From assembly GCA_902475785.1 (NCBI GenBank), contig CABSAN010000075.1, positions 1 through 8,232 of the forward strand: a stretch of DNA of 8,232 nucleotides. The letters are read 5' to 3'. A program made the translations under genes and the position numbers. The notes below the pieces were generated by a model. The model was not told where the DNA came from, did not search any database, and saw only the letters and a program-made list of their open reading frames with translations. How positions within the stretch are numbered: position 1 is the stretch's first letter; the number at the start of each line of letters is the position of its first letter. Below, one piece after another: positions 1 through 6,151 of the stretch. The stretch comes from an uncultured Collinsella sp. (GTDB taxonomy: Bacteria; Actinomycetota; Coriobacteriia; Coriobacteriales; Coriobacteriaceae).

Positions 1-605
1 AGCTGCTTGGTGAGCACCAGGCGGCCGAGCATGGCGAAGCCCATGGCAGGCAGGAAGTTGGCGGCAACGCCAAAGCCAGCAAGGACAAAGGGCGGGATGA
101 AGTCGAGCAGGCCCTGGATGGCGTCAGCACCCAGATAGAACGACAGCGAGCACAGCAGGAACGCCATGATGATACCGGTCAAACCGATCAGGAAGTGCAT
201 CGCATAGACACCCTTAAGGTTGCCCTGGCCGGAGTAGACATCAGCGCGGTCGACCAGGATCGGCAGGGCGGCGTTAAGGATGTTCTTGATGGCAAGGCAC
301 AGCGTGGCGATGGGCATGGCAAGCGCGATGGCTGCCTCGGTGCTCTGGCCCAGCTGGATAGCGAAGGCGCAGGCGAGCACGCCGCCGATCGTCTCATCAG
401 GCGGCACGTAGGCGCCAATGGAGATCGAGCCCATGAACAGCAGCTCCAGACTCGCACCGATCGCGAGGCCGGACTGCAGGTCCCCCAGCACCAGGCCCAC
501 GAGCGGGCACAGGACGATGGGGCGGAACGCGTAGAGCGTACCGAGCTGGCAGTCGAACTTACCAAATGCGGCGATAAGTCCGATGAGGATTGCTTGGGTA
601 AGCAT
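1..605 (-). CDS. Mannose-family PTS EIIC permease subunit (3' end outside window)
   Basis: This is the membrane EIIC subunit of a mannose/fructose/sorbose-class phosphotransferase transporter, which forms the sugar channel with EIID. The visible 201 residues start MLTQAILIGLIAAFGKFD and contain the family's conserved N-terminal block at residues 28-75, including LVLGDLQSGLAIGASLELLF and GAYVPPDETIGG. Hydrophobic membrane segments follow at about 90-115, 137-158 and 168-195. Family members are about 250-270 residues, so roughly the last quarter lies beyond the left edge. The start ATG at 603-605 is preceded by a GGAAAGGGGG ribosome site; the nearby ATG at 607-609 is in another frame. It is the last visible gene of the operon, 58 nt after EIIB, and EIID is expected next. 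The PTS class is clear; the substrate (a glycated amino acid) is inferred from the upstream SIS genes. Confidence 0.92.
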   Translation of the reverse strand, partial: MLTQAILIGLIAAFGKFDCQLGTLYAFRPIVLCPLVGLVLGDLQSGLAIGASLELLFMGSISIGAYVPPDETIGGVLACAFAIQLGQSTEAAIALAMPIATLCLAIKNILNAALPILVDRADVYSGQGNLKGVYAMHFLIGLTGIIMAFLLCSLSFYLGADAIQGLLDFIPPFVLAGFGVAANFLPAMGFAMLGRLVLTKQ

Positions 606-663
606 ACATCCCCCTTTCCATATAGGACACTACGAAGAGCTCAGACTCTTCGAAATTGAACGC

Positions 664-1146
664 CTAGAGCACGCTGGCGCAGTCGACCTTGGGGTCATCG
701 GCCAGGGGTCGAATCTCGACCTCAACGCCACGATCCAGCATCTCGCGCACATCGGCTTCCTCGGCCGCGGTCAGGAAGATCTGACGAGAGACCTGACGAG
801 CGTCGGGACGCTTCTCGTCCTTGGGCTTGGTGTTGCCCAGGTTGACCGACTTGATCTGCGGGCAGCCCTCAACAAGCTGCTTTGCCTCAGCGATAGTGGC
901 GACGCAGATGATCATCTTGTACTTGTCGGTCACGCCCGAGTTGATAGCTTCGATTGCATGCTCCATATCTTTGATGACGAGCTTGCAGCCGGCAGGCTTG
1001 CCCATCTTGAGCGTCGTCTTCCACACCGGGTCGTTAGCGACCTTATCGCCCACGCAGAAGATGCAGTTGGAGCCAAGGCCCTGAACCCAGGAAACTGCGA
1101 CCTGGCCATGAAGCAGGCGATGGTCAACGCGAAGTAGCTGAATCAT
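664..1146 (-). CDS. Mannose-family PTS EIIB phosphotransfer subunit
   Basis: This is a 160-residue cytoplasmic EIIB protein that accepts phosphate from EIIA and passes it to the incoming sugar at EIIC/EIID. The N-terminus MIQLLRVDHRLLHGQV carries the family active-site motif DxRLxHGQV, with His13 the expected phosphorylated residue. Further family-like stretches are IFCVGDKVANDP (about 29-40) and VNLGNTKPKDEKR (about 101-113). The length is normal for the family. I chose the ATG at 1144-1146 because the Leu-Arg-x-Asp-x-Arg block begins directly after it; a TTG 15 nt upstream (1159-1161) would only add five residues. The ribosome site is a run of six G about 8 nt before the ATG, weaker than at the neighbouring genes. 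It lies 57 nt after EIIA and 58 nt before EIIC. Confidence 0.94.
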   Translation of the reverse strand: MIQLLRVDHRLLHGQVAVSWVQGLGSNCIFCVGDKVANDPVWKTTLKMGKPAGCKLVIKDMEHAIEAINSGVTDKYKMIICVATIAEAKQLVEGCPQIKSVNLGNTKPKDEKRPDARQVSRQIFLTAAEEADVREMLDRGVEVEIRPLADDPKVDCASVL

Positions 1147-1203
1147 AATGTGACCCCCCAAAGGTCTTGTGCCGTCATACGGCGTGTCAGTAGGTGCTGC
1201 GGA

Positions 1204-1623
1204 TTAGAACTCTTCCTCCTCCTCGTCATCGACCAAAAGATCGTTGACAAACTTCACGCGCGTATCGTCCGCAGCGACGATGGCGCGAATCGTCTCCTCA
1301 ACCGGCGCCGACTCGTCAGAGAACAGCAGCTGGATGAGCAGAGGAAGGTTCATGTTGGTAACGAGGTACGTGCGGGGACGCGTCTGGACGATCTTGGTGA
1401 ACTCGTTGTTAACGCTACCGCCAAAGAGGTCGGTGCAGACAACGACATCATCGTCGGCAGACATGCCTGCCAGCAGTTTTTGGGCCTCCTCGGCCACGTC
1501 CATGCGGCCATCGACGAACATCGAAAGATCGTGGACGTTGTCGCGAGCGCCCGAGAGCAGCTCGACGCTCTCCTTGATGCCGGTGGCGAAGTGCGCATGG
1601 CTGGCGATGATGTACTGTCTCAT
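1204..1623 (-). CDS. Mannose-family PTS EIIA phosphotransfer subunit
   Basis: This is a 139-residue free-standing EIIA (mannose class) that takes phosphate from HPr and gives it to EIIB. The start MRQYIIASHAHFATGI has the family SH(G/A)xxAxG active-site region, with His9 the expected phosphohistidine. TDLFGGSVNN at 64-73 and VTNMNLPLL at 88-96 match the conserved DLxGGSP-N and TGxNLPML regions of the family, with Ser-Val and Thr-Asn variants. Because EIIA is a separate protein rather than an EIIAB fusion as in E. coli ManX, the layout resembles gfr, aga and lev-type systems. The C-terminus ends in an unusual acidic run, VDDEEEEEF. A GAGAGG ribosome site precedes the ATG at 1621-1623. It lies 46 nt downstream of the FrlB-like deglycase gene in the same operon. 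Confidence 0.93.
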   Translation of the reverse strand: MRQYIIASHAHFATGIKESVELLSGARDNVHDLSMFVDGRMDVAEEAQKLLAGMSADDDVVVCTDLFGGSVNNEFTKIVQTRPRTYLVTNMNLPLLIQLLFSDESAPVEETIRAIVAADDTRVKFVNDLLVDDEEEEEF

Positions 1624-1669
1624 TCTGTGTTCCTCTCAATAGCCCGGCACGTTCCCGCACCCGTTTTCT

Positions 1670-2731
1670 TTAGTAGTCGAACTGGTGATAGTAGCGACGA
1701 TACTTGAGGTTGTGCTTGGTGACCGTCTCGTAGTAGCGAGCCAGGCGGTCGGTCACGAGCACCGTCAGAATCCACGGGGAGACGATGACGCGGAACTCGT
1801 CGTCAAGGCCGGGGATCGCGAACTCGGCGGTGTCGATGATGTTGATGTCGGTGTCGCCGGTCACGCCGCGGTTGAGGAAGGCGCGGACGCGCTCGTCGAG
1901 CTTGCGGTTCTCGTCCTCGCCCATGAACAGGAAGACCGGGACGCCGGGCTCCACGAGCTCGAGGGTGCCGTGGAAGAAGTCGGCCGAGGTGATGTAGCGG
2001 GTGCGCTTCCACTGCATCTCCTCGAGGATGCACATCGAGAACAGGATGGTCTCGCCCCACAGGGCGCCGGAGCCGATGAACATGGTGTAGGGGGCCAGGG
2101 CGTACTTCTTGGCGAGCTCCTCGGCGCGCGGCTCGAAGCTCTTGCGGATGTCGACCAGGTGGGTCCAAACATCCTTGGTCTGCTCAATAAACTTGTCGAA
2201 CTTGGGGAAGCAGCCGCGGCGGTTGAGCAGGCGCAGGCCGAAGCAGTCGGCGAGGTAGTAGCCCTTCTCGCAGCCGCCGGCGCCGTGGTCGGAGGCCATC
2301 ATGACGCAGTTCTCGGCGCCCACGGCCTGCCCGATCTTGCCCTCGGGGTTGGTCATGGCGAAGACGCGCACGCCCATCTCCCTCATCTTGCCGACGGCCT
2401 CGAGCACCTCGGGGGTGGTGCCGGACTCGGAGGCGGTCAGCACGACGGACCTGTCGGTCATGCGCTTGTGGCCCATGACGTTCCACTCGGCGGCGTGGAT
2501 CAGGTAGACCTCGAGGTCGCGGTCGCCGAACTTGTTCATGAGGTACTCGAGCTGCATGAGCTCGTCCCAGGTGCCGCCGACGCCCATCAGGAACACGGCG
2601 TCGTAGCCCTCGTCGGCGACCTTGTCGGCGAGCGCGGTCATCTTCTTGCCGGTCTCGTAGAGCGCCTTGCCGTCCTCGAGATAGCCCTCCTGGTCGAAAT
2701 GCATGATCTCGATCTTCTCGGTTTCCTTCAT
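1670..2731 (-). CDS. FrlB/GfrF-like SIS-domain fructoselysine-6-phosphate (Amadori) deglycase
   Basis: This is a 353-residue two-SIS-domain protein. The closest family I recognise is E. coli FrlB and its relatives, which split 6-phosphorylated Amadori compounds such as fructoselysine 6-phosphate into glucose 6-phosphate and the amino acid. Sugar-phosphate binding motifs are MGVGGTWDE (49-57) and SESGTT (101-106). The C-terminal domain has ADFFHGTLELVEPGVPVFLF, closely like FrlB's EFRHGPLEIVEPGVP region, and it ends RRYYHQFDY where FrlB ends RRYYGGLVEY. Glu238 and His254 are 16 residues apart, the spacing of the catalytic Glu/His pair in GlmS and FraB-type deglycases. The ATG at 2729-2731 follows an excellent AGAAAGGAG ribosome site. 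GC content is visibly higher than in the neighbours (about 65-68% in sampled lines). The exact glycated substrate (fructoselysine, glucoselysine or another) cannot be read from sequence. Confidence 0.85.
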   Translation of the reverse strand: MKETEKIEIMHFDQEGYLEDGKALYETGKKMTALADKVADEGYDAVFLMGVGGTWDELMQLEYLMNKFGDRDLEVYLIHAAEWNVMGHKRMTDRSVVLTASESGTTPEVLEAVGKMREMGVRVFAMTNPEGKIGQAVGAENCVMMASDHGAGGCEKGYYLADCFGLRLLNRRGCFPKFDKFIEQTKDVWTHLVDIRKSFEPRAEELAKKYALAPYTMFIGSGALWGETILFSMCILEEMQWKRTRYITSADFFHGTLELVEPGVPVFLFMGEDENRKLDERVRAFLNRGVTGDTDINIIDTAEFAIPGLDDEFRVIVSPWILTVLVTDRLARYYETVTKHNLKYRRYYHQFDY

Positions 2732-2790
2732 TTGTCTCTCCTTTCTGGGGTTGTCTTCACATCCCCCATGCCAACGGGCATCAAACCCGC

Positions 2791-3906
2791 TTACATTCCG
2801 TAACACTCGGCCGCTTTGGCCTTAAGCGCATTGACTGATTCTTCGTAGCCCTCTGCCTTGACCTCCATTTGCTTGGAGACGGCATCAAGATACGGGTGCA
2901 CGTCCCATGACTTCAGACGCTCGGCGATCATTGCCGCAATCGTCTGGAAGAACACCAAATTGGGAATTGCGCTGAGCAGCGGAGCCACCTGAGGCACCGC
3001 AACCTCGTGAGCCTTACCCCCGGGATGGGCCGTGAGCAGCACCGTTTTTGTCGTAACGTTCGATAGCGCATCGGCGATATTCGCAAGACGCTCCGACCCC
3101 TGCGGATCGTCGACGATAAACACCAGATAGCCCGGAACGATCTGCATCTCGGGACCGTGAATGAACTCCTCGCCCTCGTGATGCATGGCAGGAATCTTGA
3201 TGGTCTCGCTCAGCTTGAGCGCCGCCTCCTCGGCAACGCCGTAGTTGGGACCGTTGCCGACGACCATGGCGGGCATGTGCTCAGAAAGTTCGAGCATGTG
3301 GTCTTGGACATATTCCTCGGCGGTCTTGCACATCACGGCATTGGCCTGGATGGCCTCGCGCAGGTCGTCAAGACGCTGGGCAACGCCCTTGGCGTCAATC
3401 GTTCCGCGCGCCTGACCGCCGTAAATACCAAAGAGTACCAGGTACTCAACGAGCACCTCGACGCCCAGAGTCACAAAGTCCACCGACTCGACGCCCACAC
3501 CGTAGTCAAGAACGATGTCAGTGTGCTCCTTGATGGGCGCCTCGACGTTTGCCGTGAGCGCAACTGCAGCCATATCGTGTGCGCGCATGTAATCGAGCGC
3601 CGCAATCGTATTGGTCGAATAGCCACTCTGCGAGACGGCGATGTTGAGCGCATGCTGCGGATAGGTGTGTTCAAAATCGACGAAGGCCTCGGGCGTCACA
3701 ACGGACACCTGCATTTGCAGGGCATCTTGCAGGTAATCGCGGGCGCAATCGGCGGCATGGCGCGACGAACCCGAAGCAACGATGCGCAGCGCGTCAAAAG
3801 AACCGGACTGGAAAATATCAACGAGCTGCGCTACCAGCTCAGACGAACGCTCGAGGTTCTCCCCCATACGCACATGGGCAAGCTGAACGTAATCGAGCAT
3901 CTTCAT
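2791..3906 (-). CDS. GlmS-like two-SIS-domain protein, probable second phospho-glycated-amine deglycase (GfrE-like)
   Basis: This is a 371-residue protein resembling the isomerase half of GlmS without the glutaminase domain. The first SIS domain (about 35-165) has ASGSSRHAA at 44-52 and SQSGYSTNT at 92-100. The second (about 205-335) has GNGPNYGVAEEAALKLSE at 217-234 and EEFIHGPEM at 246-254. Glu234 and His250 sit 16 residues apart, as do E. coli GlmS Glu488 and His504, and Lys345 in VSKQMEV aligns with the GlmS catalytic Lys603 region. Stand-alone proteins of this type next to mannose-class PTS genes include glucoselysine-6-phosphate deglycase (GfrE), which makes that role the best inference; an aminosugar isomerase/deaminase (AgaS-like) is the alternative. 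The ATG at 3904-3906 has a GAGGTGA ribosome site; a second in-frame ATG lies two codons later. It is the first gene of the operon. Confidence 0.82.
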   Translation of the reverse strand: MKMLDYVQLAHVRMGENLERSSELVAQLVDIFQSGSFDALRIVASGSSRHAADCARDYLQDALQMQVSVVTPEAFVDFEHTYPQHALNIAVSQSGYSTNTIAALDYMRAHDMAAVALTANVEAPIKEHTDIVLDYGVGVESVDFVTLGVEVLVEYLVLFGIYGGQARGTIDAKGVAQRLDDLREAIQANAVMCKTAEEYVQDHMLELSEHMPAMVVGNGPNYGVAEEAALKLSETIKIPAMHHEGEEFIHGPEMQIVPGYLVFIVDDPQGSERLANIADALSNVTTKTVLLTAHPGGKAHEVAVPQVAPLLSAIPNLVFFQTIAAMIAERLKSWDVHPYLDAVSKQMEVKAEGYEESVNALKAKAAECYGM

Positions 3907-3927
3907 CGTCTCACCTCGTAACAAATC

Positions 3928-3946
3928 ATTAGTATTTGATACCAAT
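3928..3946. promoter_or_regulatory. Probable operator palindrome upstream of the PTS/SIS operon
   Basis: The plus strand reads ATTAGTAT-TTG-ATACCAAT: two 8-base arms matching at 7 of 8 positions around a 3-base centre, 22 bp before the first gene's ATG. Its form (GGTAT/ATACC half-sites in an A+T-rich palindrome) resembles operators of HutC/UTRA-type GntR repressors, two of which are encoded just upstream. A further inverted pair, GTAAC at 3918-3922 and GTTAC at 3951-3955, flanks it almost symmetrically. The regulator assignment is an inference. Confidence 0.55.
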
Positions 3947-3967
3947 CACAGTTACAGGTTACGGCTT

Positions 3968-3976
3968 TTTGATACC
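3968..3976. promoter_or_regulatory. Second copy of operator core (GGTATCAAA on minus strand)
   Basis: The nine bases TTTGATACC occur at 3935-3943 inside the palindrome and again here, exactly 33 bp away, close to three helical turns. The second copy lacks a good opposite arm, so it may be a half-site or weaker site for the same regulator. The repeat is seen directly; its function is inferred. Confidence 0.35.
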
Positions 3977-4033
3977 TCTTTGTCGATTAATTTATCTCCA
4001 TCGGCGAACGGTCGATTTTGAGCCATGTAAGGT

Positions 4034-4061
4034 TGTATATGCAGTCTGCTCAACGAATCAA
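4034..4061 (-). promoter_or_regulatory. Candidate promoter for the PTS/SIS operon
   Basis: On the minus strand TTGATT (4056-4061) is followed after 16 bases by TATACA (4034-4039), each matching four of six bases of the sigma-70 type consensus. It would start transcription near 4026-4027, upstream of both operator copies. It is the best candidate I found between the end of the regulator gene and the first SIS gene, but the match is modest. I saw no convincing terminator between the regulator and the operon, so read-through is also possible. Confidence 0.3.
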
Positions 4062-4100
4062 AATTCCGTCAGCTTTTCAGCCCGTTATGCAAAAAACCAG

Positions 4101-4814
4101 CTAGTACGTATAGGTATATCCACCCGCATCGCCGCGGTTAAACGACTTGACGTACTCGATTGCCTGGCCGCTCGCATCGAAGCTCACGCACTCAAGCGTC
4201 AAGGCAAGATCGCCCTGCTCCAGTCCAAGCAGGCCGGCATCTCGCGCGCCCAGTGCTTCGATATCGAGCTTTTCCTGTGCCATGACCGGCTTTCGGCCCA
4301 ACATCTCATAGGTCTCGTACAAACTGAAGACCGACACGTCAATATCTTCGATTGTGGGAAACAGCAGGCACGGGATGAACGCCATCTCAATCGATACGGG
4401 ATCGCCGTTGACGCAGTTCAAACGCCGAATCGAATACAGCAAATCGTCCTCGGCAATGCCAAACAGGTTGGCATAATATGGACCCGCATAACGCTTGGAA
4501 CGCGTGAGGATGCGGACGGACGGCTCGCCGCCCGAAGCACGAACCGATTCGCGAAAACCTCTCGTTCGCTCGTAGGCAACGGGCACTTTCTGTGCCACAA
4601 ACGCGCCCTTTCCGCGGACGCGTCGAATCTGCCCACGCCGAACCAGCTCATCGACAGCGCTTCGGATGGTCAAGCGCGTCGTATCAAATTCCTCGGCGAG
4701 GTCTTTTTCGGACGGAATCATGGAACCCGTGGGATATATACCGCGCTCGATACGCTCCTCGATGCGGCGTCGAATGCGCATATAAACCGGGGTGGCATCT
4801 ACTGTTTCAGCCAT
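4101..4814 (-). CDS. GntR/HutC-family transcriptional regulator (UTRA domain), second of a tandem pair
   Basis: This is a 237-residue GntR-type regulator. The winged helix-turn-helix at about 10-75 includes the classic IPSEKDLAEEF, TTRLTIRSAVDEL and VRGKGAFV elements. The C-terminal UTRA effector domain at about 85-228 shows the usual LLYSIRRLNCVNGDPVSIE pattern and ends EYVKSFNRGD. UTRA domains bind sugars, phosphosugars or related small molecules. Its place directly upstream of the PTS/deglycase operon suggests it controls that operon, as FrlR does in other fructoselysine loci. The ATG at 4812-4814 follows a CAGGTG ribosome site and lies inside the end of the preceding regulator gene (16-nt overlap), implying coupled translation. 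No transmembrane segments are apparent. Whether it activates or represses cannot be told from sequence. Confidence 0.9.
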   Translation of the reverse strand: MAETVDATPVYMRIRRRIEERIERGIYPTGSMIPSEKDLAEEFDTTRLTIRSAVDELVRRGQIRRVRGKGAFVAQKVPVAYERTRGFRESVRASGGEPSVRILTRSKRYAGPYYANLFGIAEDDLLYSIRRLNCVNGDPVSIEMAFIPCLLFPTIEDIDVSVFSLYETYEMLGRKPVMAQEKLDIEALGARDAGLLGLEQGDLALTLECVSFDASGQAIEYVKSFNRGDAGGYTYTY

Positions 4815-5566
4815 TGTTCACCTGCCACGCTCCTCATGCCGTTCTTTTCGCCGTTATCGGCAAAGCGAAACTTTGTGGGCAAAATCACCGATTTGCAATG
4901 CTCCACAAAACGCATGTCCTTATCAAATTCGATCGTGCTCTCATAGAACACCGGCGTTCCCTCTTCTTGCTGGAGCAACTCGGCCTCTTCGGCGTTCAAA
5001 CGCGAGATGGAGATATGCTCACGTCCATGCTCAACGCGCACGCCACCTTCTTTGAGCAAGACATCGTAAAGGCTCTCACACTCAAAATCGTGATCGGGAA
5101 GCGCGGGGCACAGGGACAGGTTAACGTGAGCCGTCTCGATTGACGCCGGCTCTCCCTCAATAAGTCGAACGCGCTGCATGCGGAGCAAAGGAGCGCCTAC
5201 AGCCACCCCAAGCTTGTCGGCAAGCGTCTTATCCGCCTCGATGGTCTCGGTGGAAACCAGACGAGAAGAGGGATGCAGGCCGGCAGTCCGCACGGCATCG
5301 GAAAAGTTATACGTTTCCTGGAAGATATTGAGCGGTTTGGGAGGACACACATACGTACCCGATCCGCGACGGCTCTCGAGCGTTCCACACGAGATGAGCC
5401 GCGTGATACCGGCGCGCAACGCCGTACGCGAAACGCCGATCTCTTCGCACAGCACGCGCTCGGCCGGCAGGCGATCACCGCCGGCAAGCTGATGGTGCTG
5501 GATATACCAAAGAATTCCCTCAACAGCACGATCTTTGGGGGGAATTGCATAAGATTCGCCTGCCAT
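4799..5566 (-). CDS. GntR/HutC-family transcriptional regulator (UTRA domain), first of a tandem pair
   Basis: This is a 255-residue regulator of the same family as its downstream neighbour but clearly divergent from it. The winged helix-turn-helix spans about 12-75, with LPAERVLCEEIGVSRTALR and SRRGSGTYV. The UTRA domain at about 95-232 includes LLRMQRVRLIEGEPASIETA and ends RFVEHCKSVILP. Compared with the other regulator it carries about 20 extra C-terminal residues, whose codons include the ribosome site and start of that gene. The ATG at 5564-5566 has a GAGGAG ribosome site about 9 nt upstream. Only 38 bp separate it from the preceding small gene and no promoter is visible there, so all three probably share a transcript. 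The likely ligand is a phosphorylated glycated amine or hexose derivative, by context only. Confidence 0.9.
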   Translation of the reverse strand: MAGESYAIPPKDRAVEGILWYIQHHQLAGGDRLPAERVLCEEIGVSRTALRAGITRLISCGTLESRRGSGTYVCPPKPLNIFQETYNFSDAVRTAGLHPSSRLVSTETIEADKTLADKLGVAVGAPLLRMQRVRLIEGEPASIETAHVNLSLCPALPDHDFECESLYDVLLKEGGVRVEHGREHISISRLNAEEAELLQQEEGTPVFYESTIEFDKDMRFVEHCKSVILPTKFRFADNGEKNGMRSVAGEQWLKQ

Positions 5567-5604
5567 TGCACAGACTCCTCATTCAGAAACGTATGCCGCC
5601 AAAA

Positions 5605-6093
5605 TTAGGCCAGCCCTCCCATGGCATCAAATTCGGCCTTGATCCTCTCGGCGACATTCCGATACGACTTATATAGACTTGAATCGCGTTTGACTTCGTC
5701 GGTCATAACGGGAATCTCTAATTTGGAAACCTCGTCTTTTCCCGTCTGAACCGCCACAACAACGCCCATACCAAGACACATATTACGTTTGGCAGCGTTC
5801 ATTTTTGCCGCCTTAGCGGGATTTGCCAGGATACGCTGAGCAAATTCCTGTTTAGAGACCGCTTCATCGGCCTCCGGATCGCCCGCCTCGGCTACTTCGC
5901 ACTGCAACACGTCCGCATAGTCAAAAATCTTCGGCTCGCCGCCGCGCTGATGCACGGCCCACTTGCGACGCGTGGCATCCTGGTAGATAGCCGGCAAAAA
6001 CGTAAACCGCGGCGGGTCCAAAATCGTATCCGTGATGGTAAACACATCGGGATCAAAGGCATCCTGCGGGTTTTTCTTCTTGAACAGCCCCAT
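5605..6093 (-). CDS. Conserved-looking hypothetical protein, 162 aa, soluble
   Basis: I do not recognise this protein with confidence. It begins MGLFKKKNPQDAF, has no signal peptide or clear membrane helix, and is of mixed charge. A central block (about 25-70) reads like beta strands ending in KIFDYADVLQCEV. After a basic, Ala-rich stretch (90-105) comes CLGMGVVVAVQTG, then a strand SKLEIPVMTD and a C-terminal helix from about 138. This strand / Gly-rich / strand / helix order loosely resembles the small domain of DUF4428/DUF4429-type proteins, but that is only a pattern impression. I chose the ATG at 6091-6093 because a GGGAGG ribosome site precedes it; upstream in-frame alternative starts lack one. 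It sits 38 bp before the tandem regulators and may be co-transcribed with them, though nothing ties it functionally to the PTS operon. Confidence 0.75.
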   Translation of the reverse strand: MGLFKKKNPQDAFDPDVFTITDTILDPPRFTFLPAIYQDATRRKWAVHQRGGEPKIFDYADVLQCEVAEAGDPEADEAVSKQEFAQRILANPAKAAKMNAAKRNMCLGMGVVVAVQTGKDEVSKLEIPVMTDEVKRDSSLYKSYRNVAERIKAEFDAMGGLA

Positions 6094-6130
6094 ATCAGCC
6101 TCCCGTACTAGCATTAAACAACTCAAGCTG

Positions 6131-6139
6131 AATATAGCA
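6131..6139 (-). promoter_or_regulatory. Candidate extended -10 promoter for the hypothetical gene and regulators
   Basis: The minus strand reads TGCTATATT, an extended -10 (TGnTATAAT-like) with five of six hexamer matches. It would start transcription near 6124, about 30 nt before the ATG at 6093. No -35 match lies at the usual distance, which extended -10 promoters tolerate. Confidence 0.4.
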
Positions 6140-6151
6140 CCAATTTCAAGC

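Noticed and set aside
1624..1669. C-rich gap between the deglycase and EIIA genes as a hairpin or terminator
   Set aside because: I could not find arms that pair over more than a few bases, and there is no U-tract.
583..1707. Plus-strand open frames opposite EIIB and EIIA
   Set aside because: They are antisense shadows of genes with intact PTS active-site motifs, and they show no recognisable domains or ribosome sites.
1685..2803. Long open frame on the plus strand (about 372 codons) opposite the deglycase gene
   Set aside because: Its translation is a low-complexity run of Gly, Ala, Val, Leu and His, typical of the antisense of a GC-rich gene. The minus-strand frame has clear SIS motifs and a strong ribosome site.
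4093..4112. T-rich stretch just after the second GntR stop codon as a terminator
   Set aside because: The minus strand has six T in a row after the stop, but I found no stable stem directly before it.
4731..4745. GGATATATACC near-palindrome as an additional HutC operator
   Set aside because: It lies within the coding sequence of the DNA-binding domain, encoding Gly-Ile-Tyr-Pro, and is explained by codon choice.
3157..4946. Plus-strand open frames opposite the first SIS gene, the control region and the second GntR gene
   Set aside because: They overlap well-supported minus-strand genes for most of their length and show no domain.
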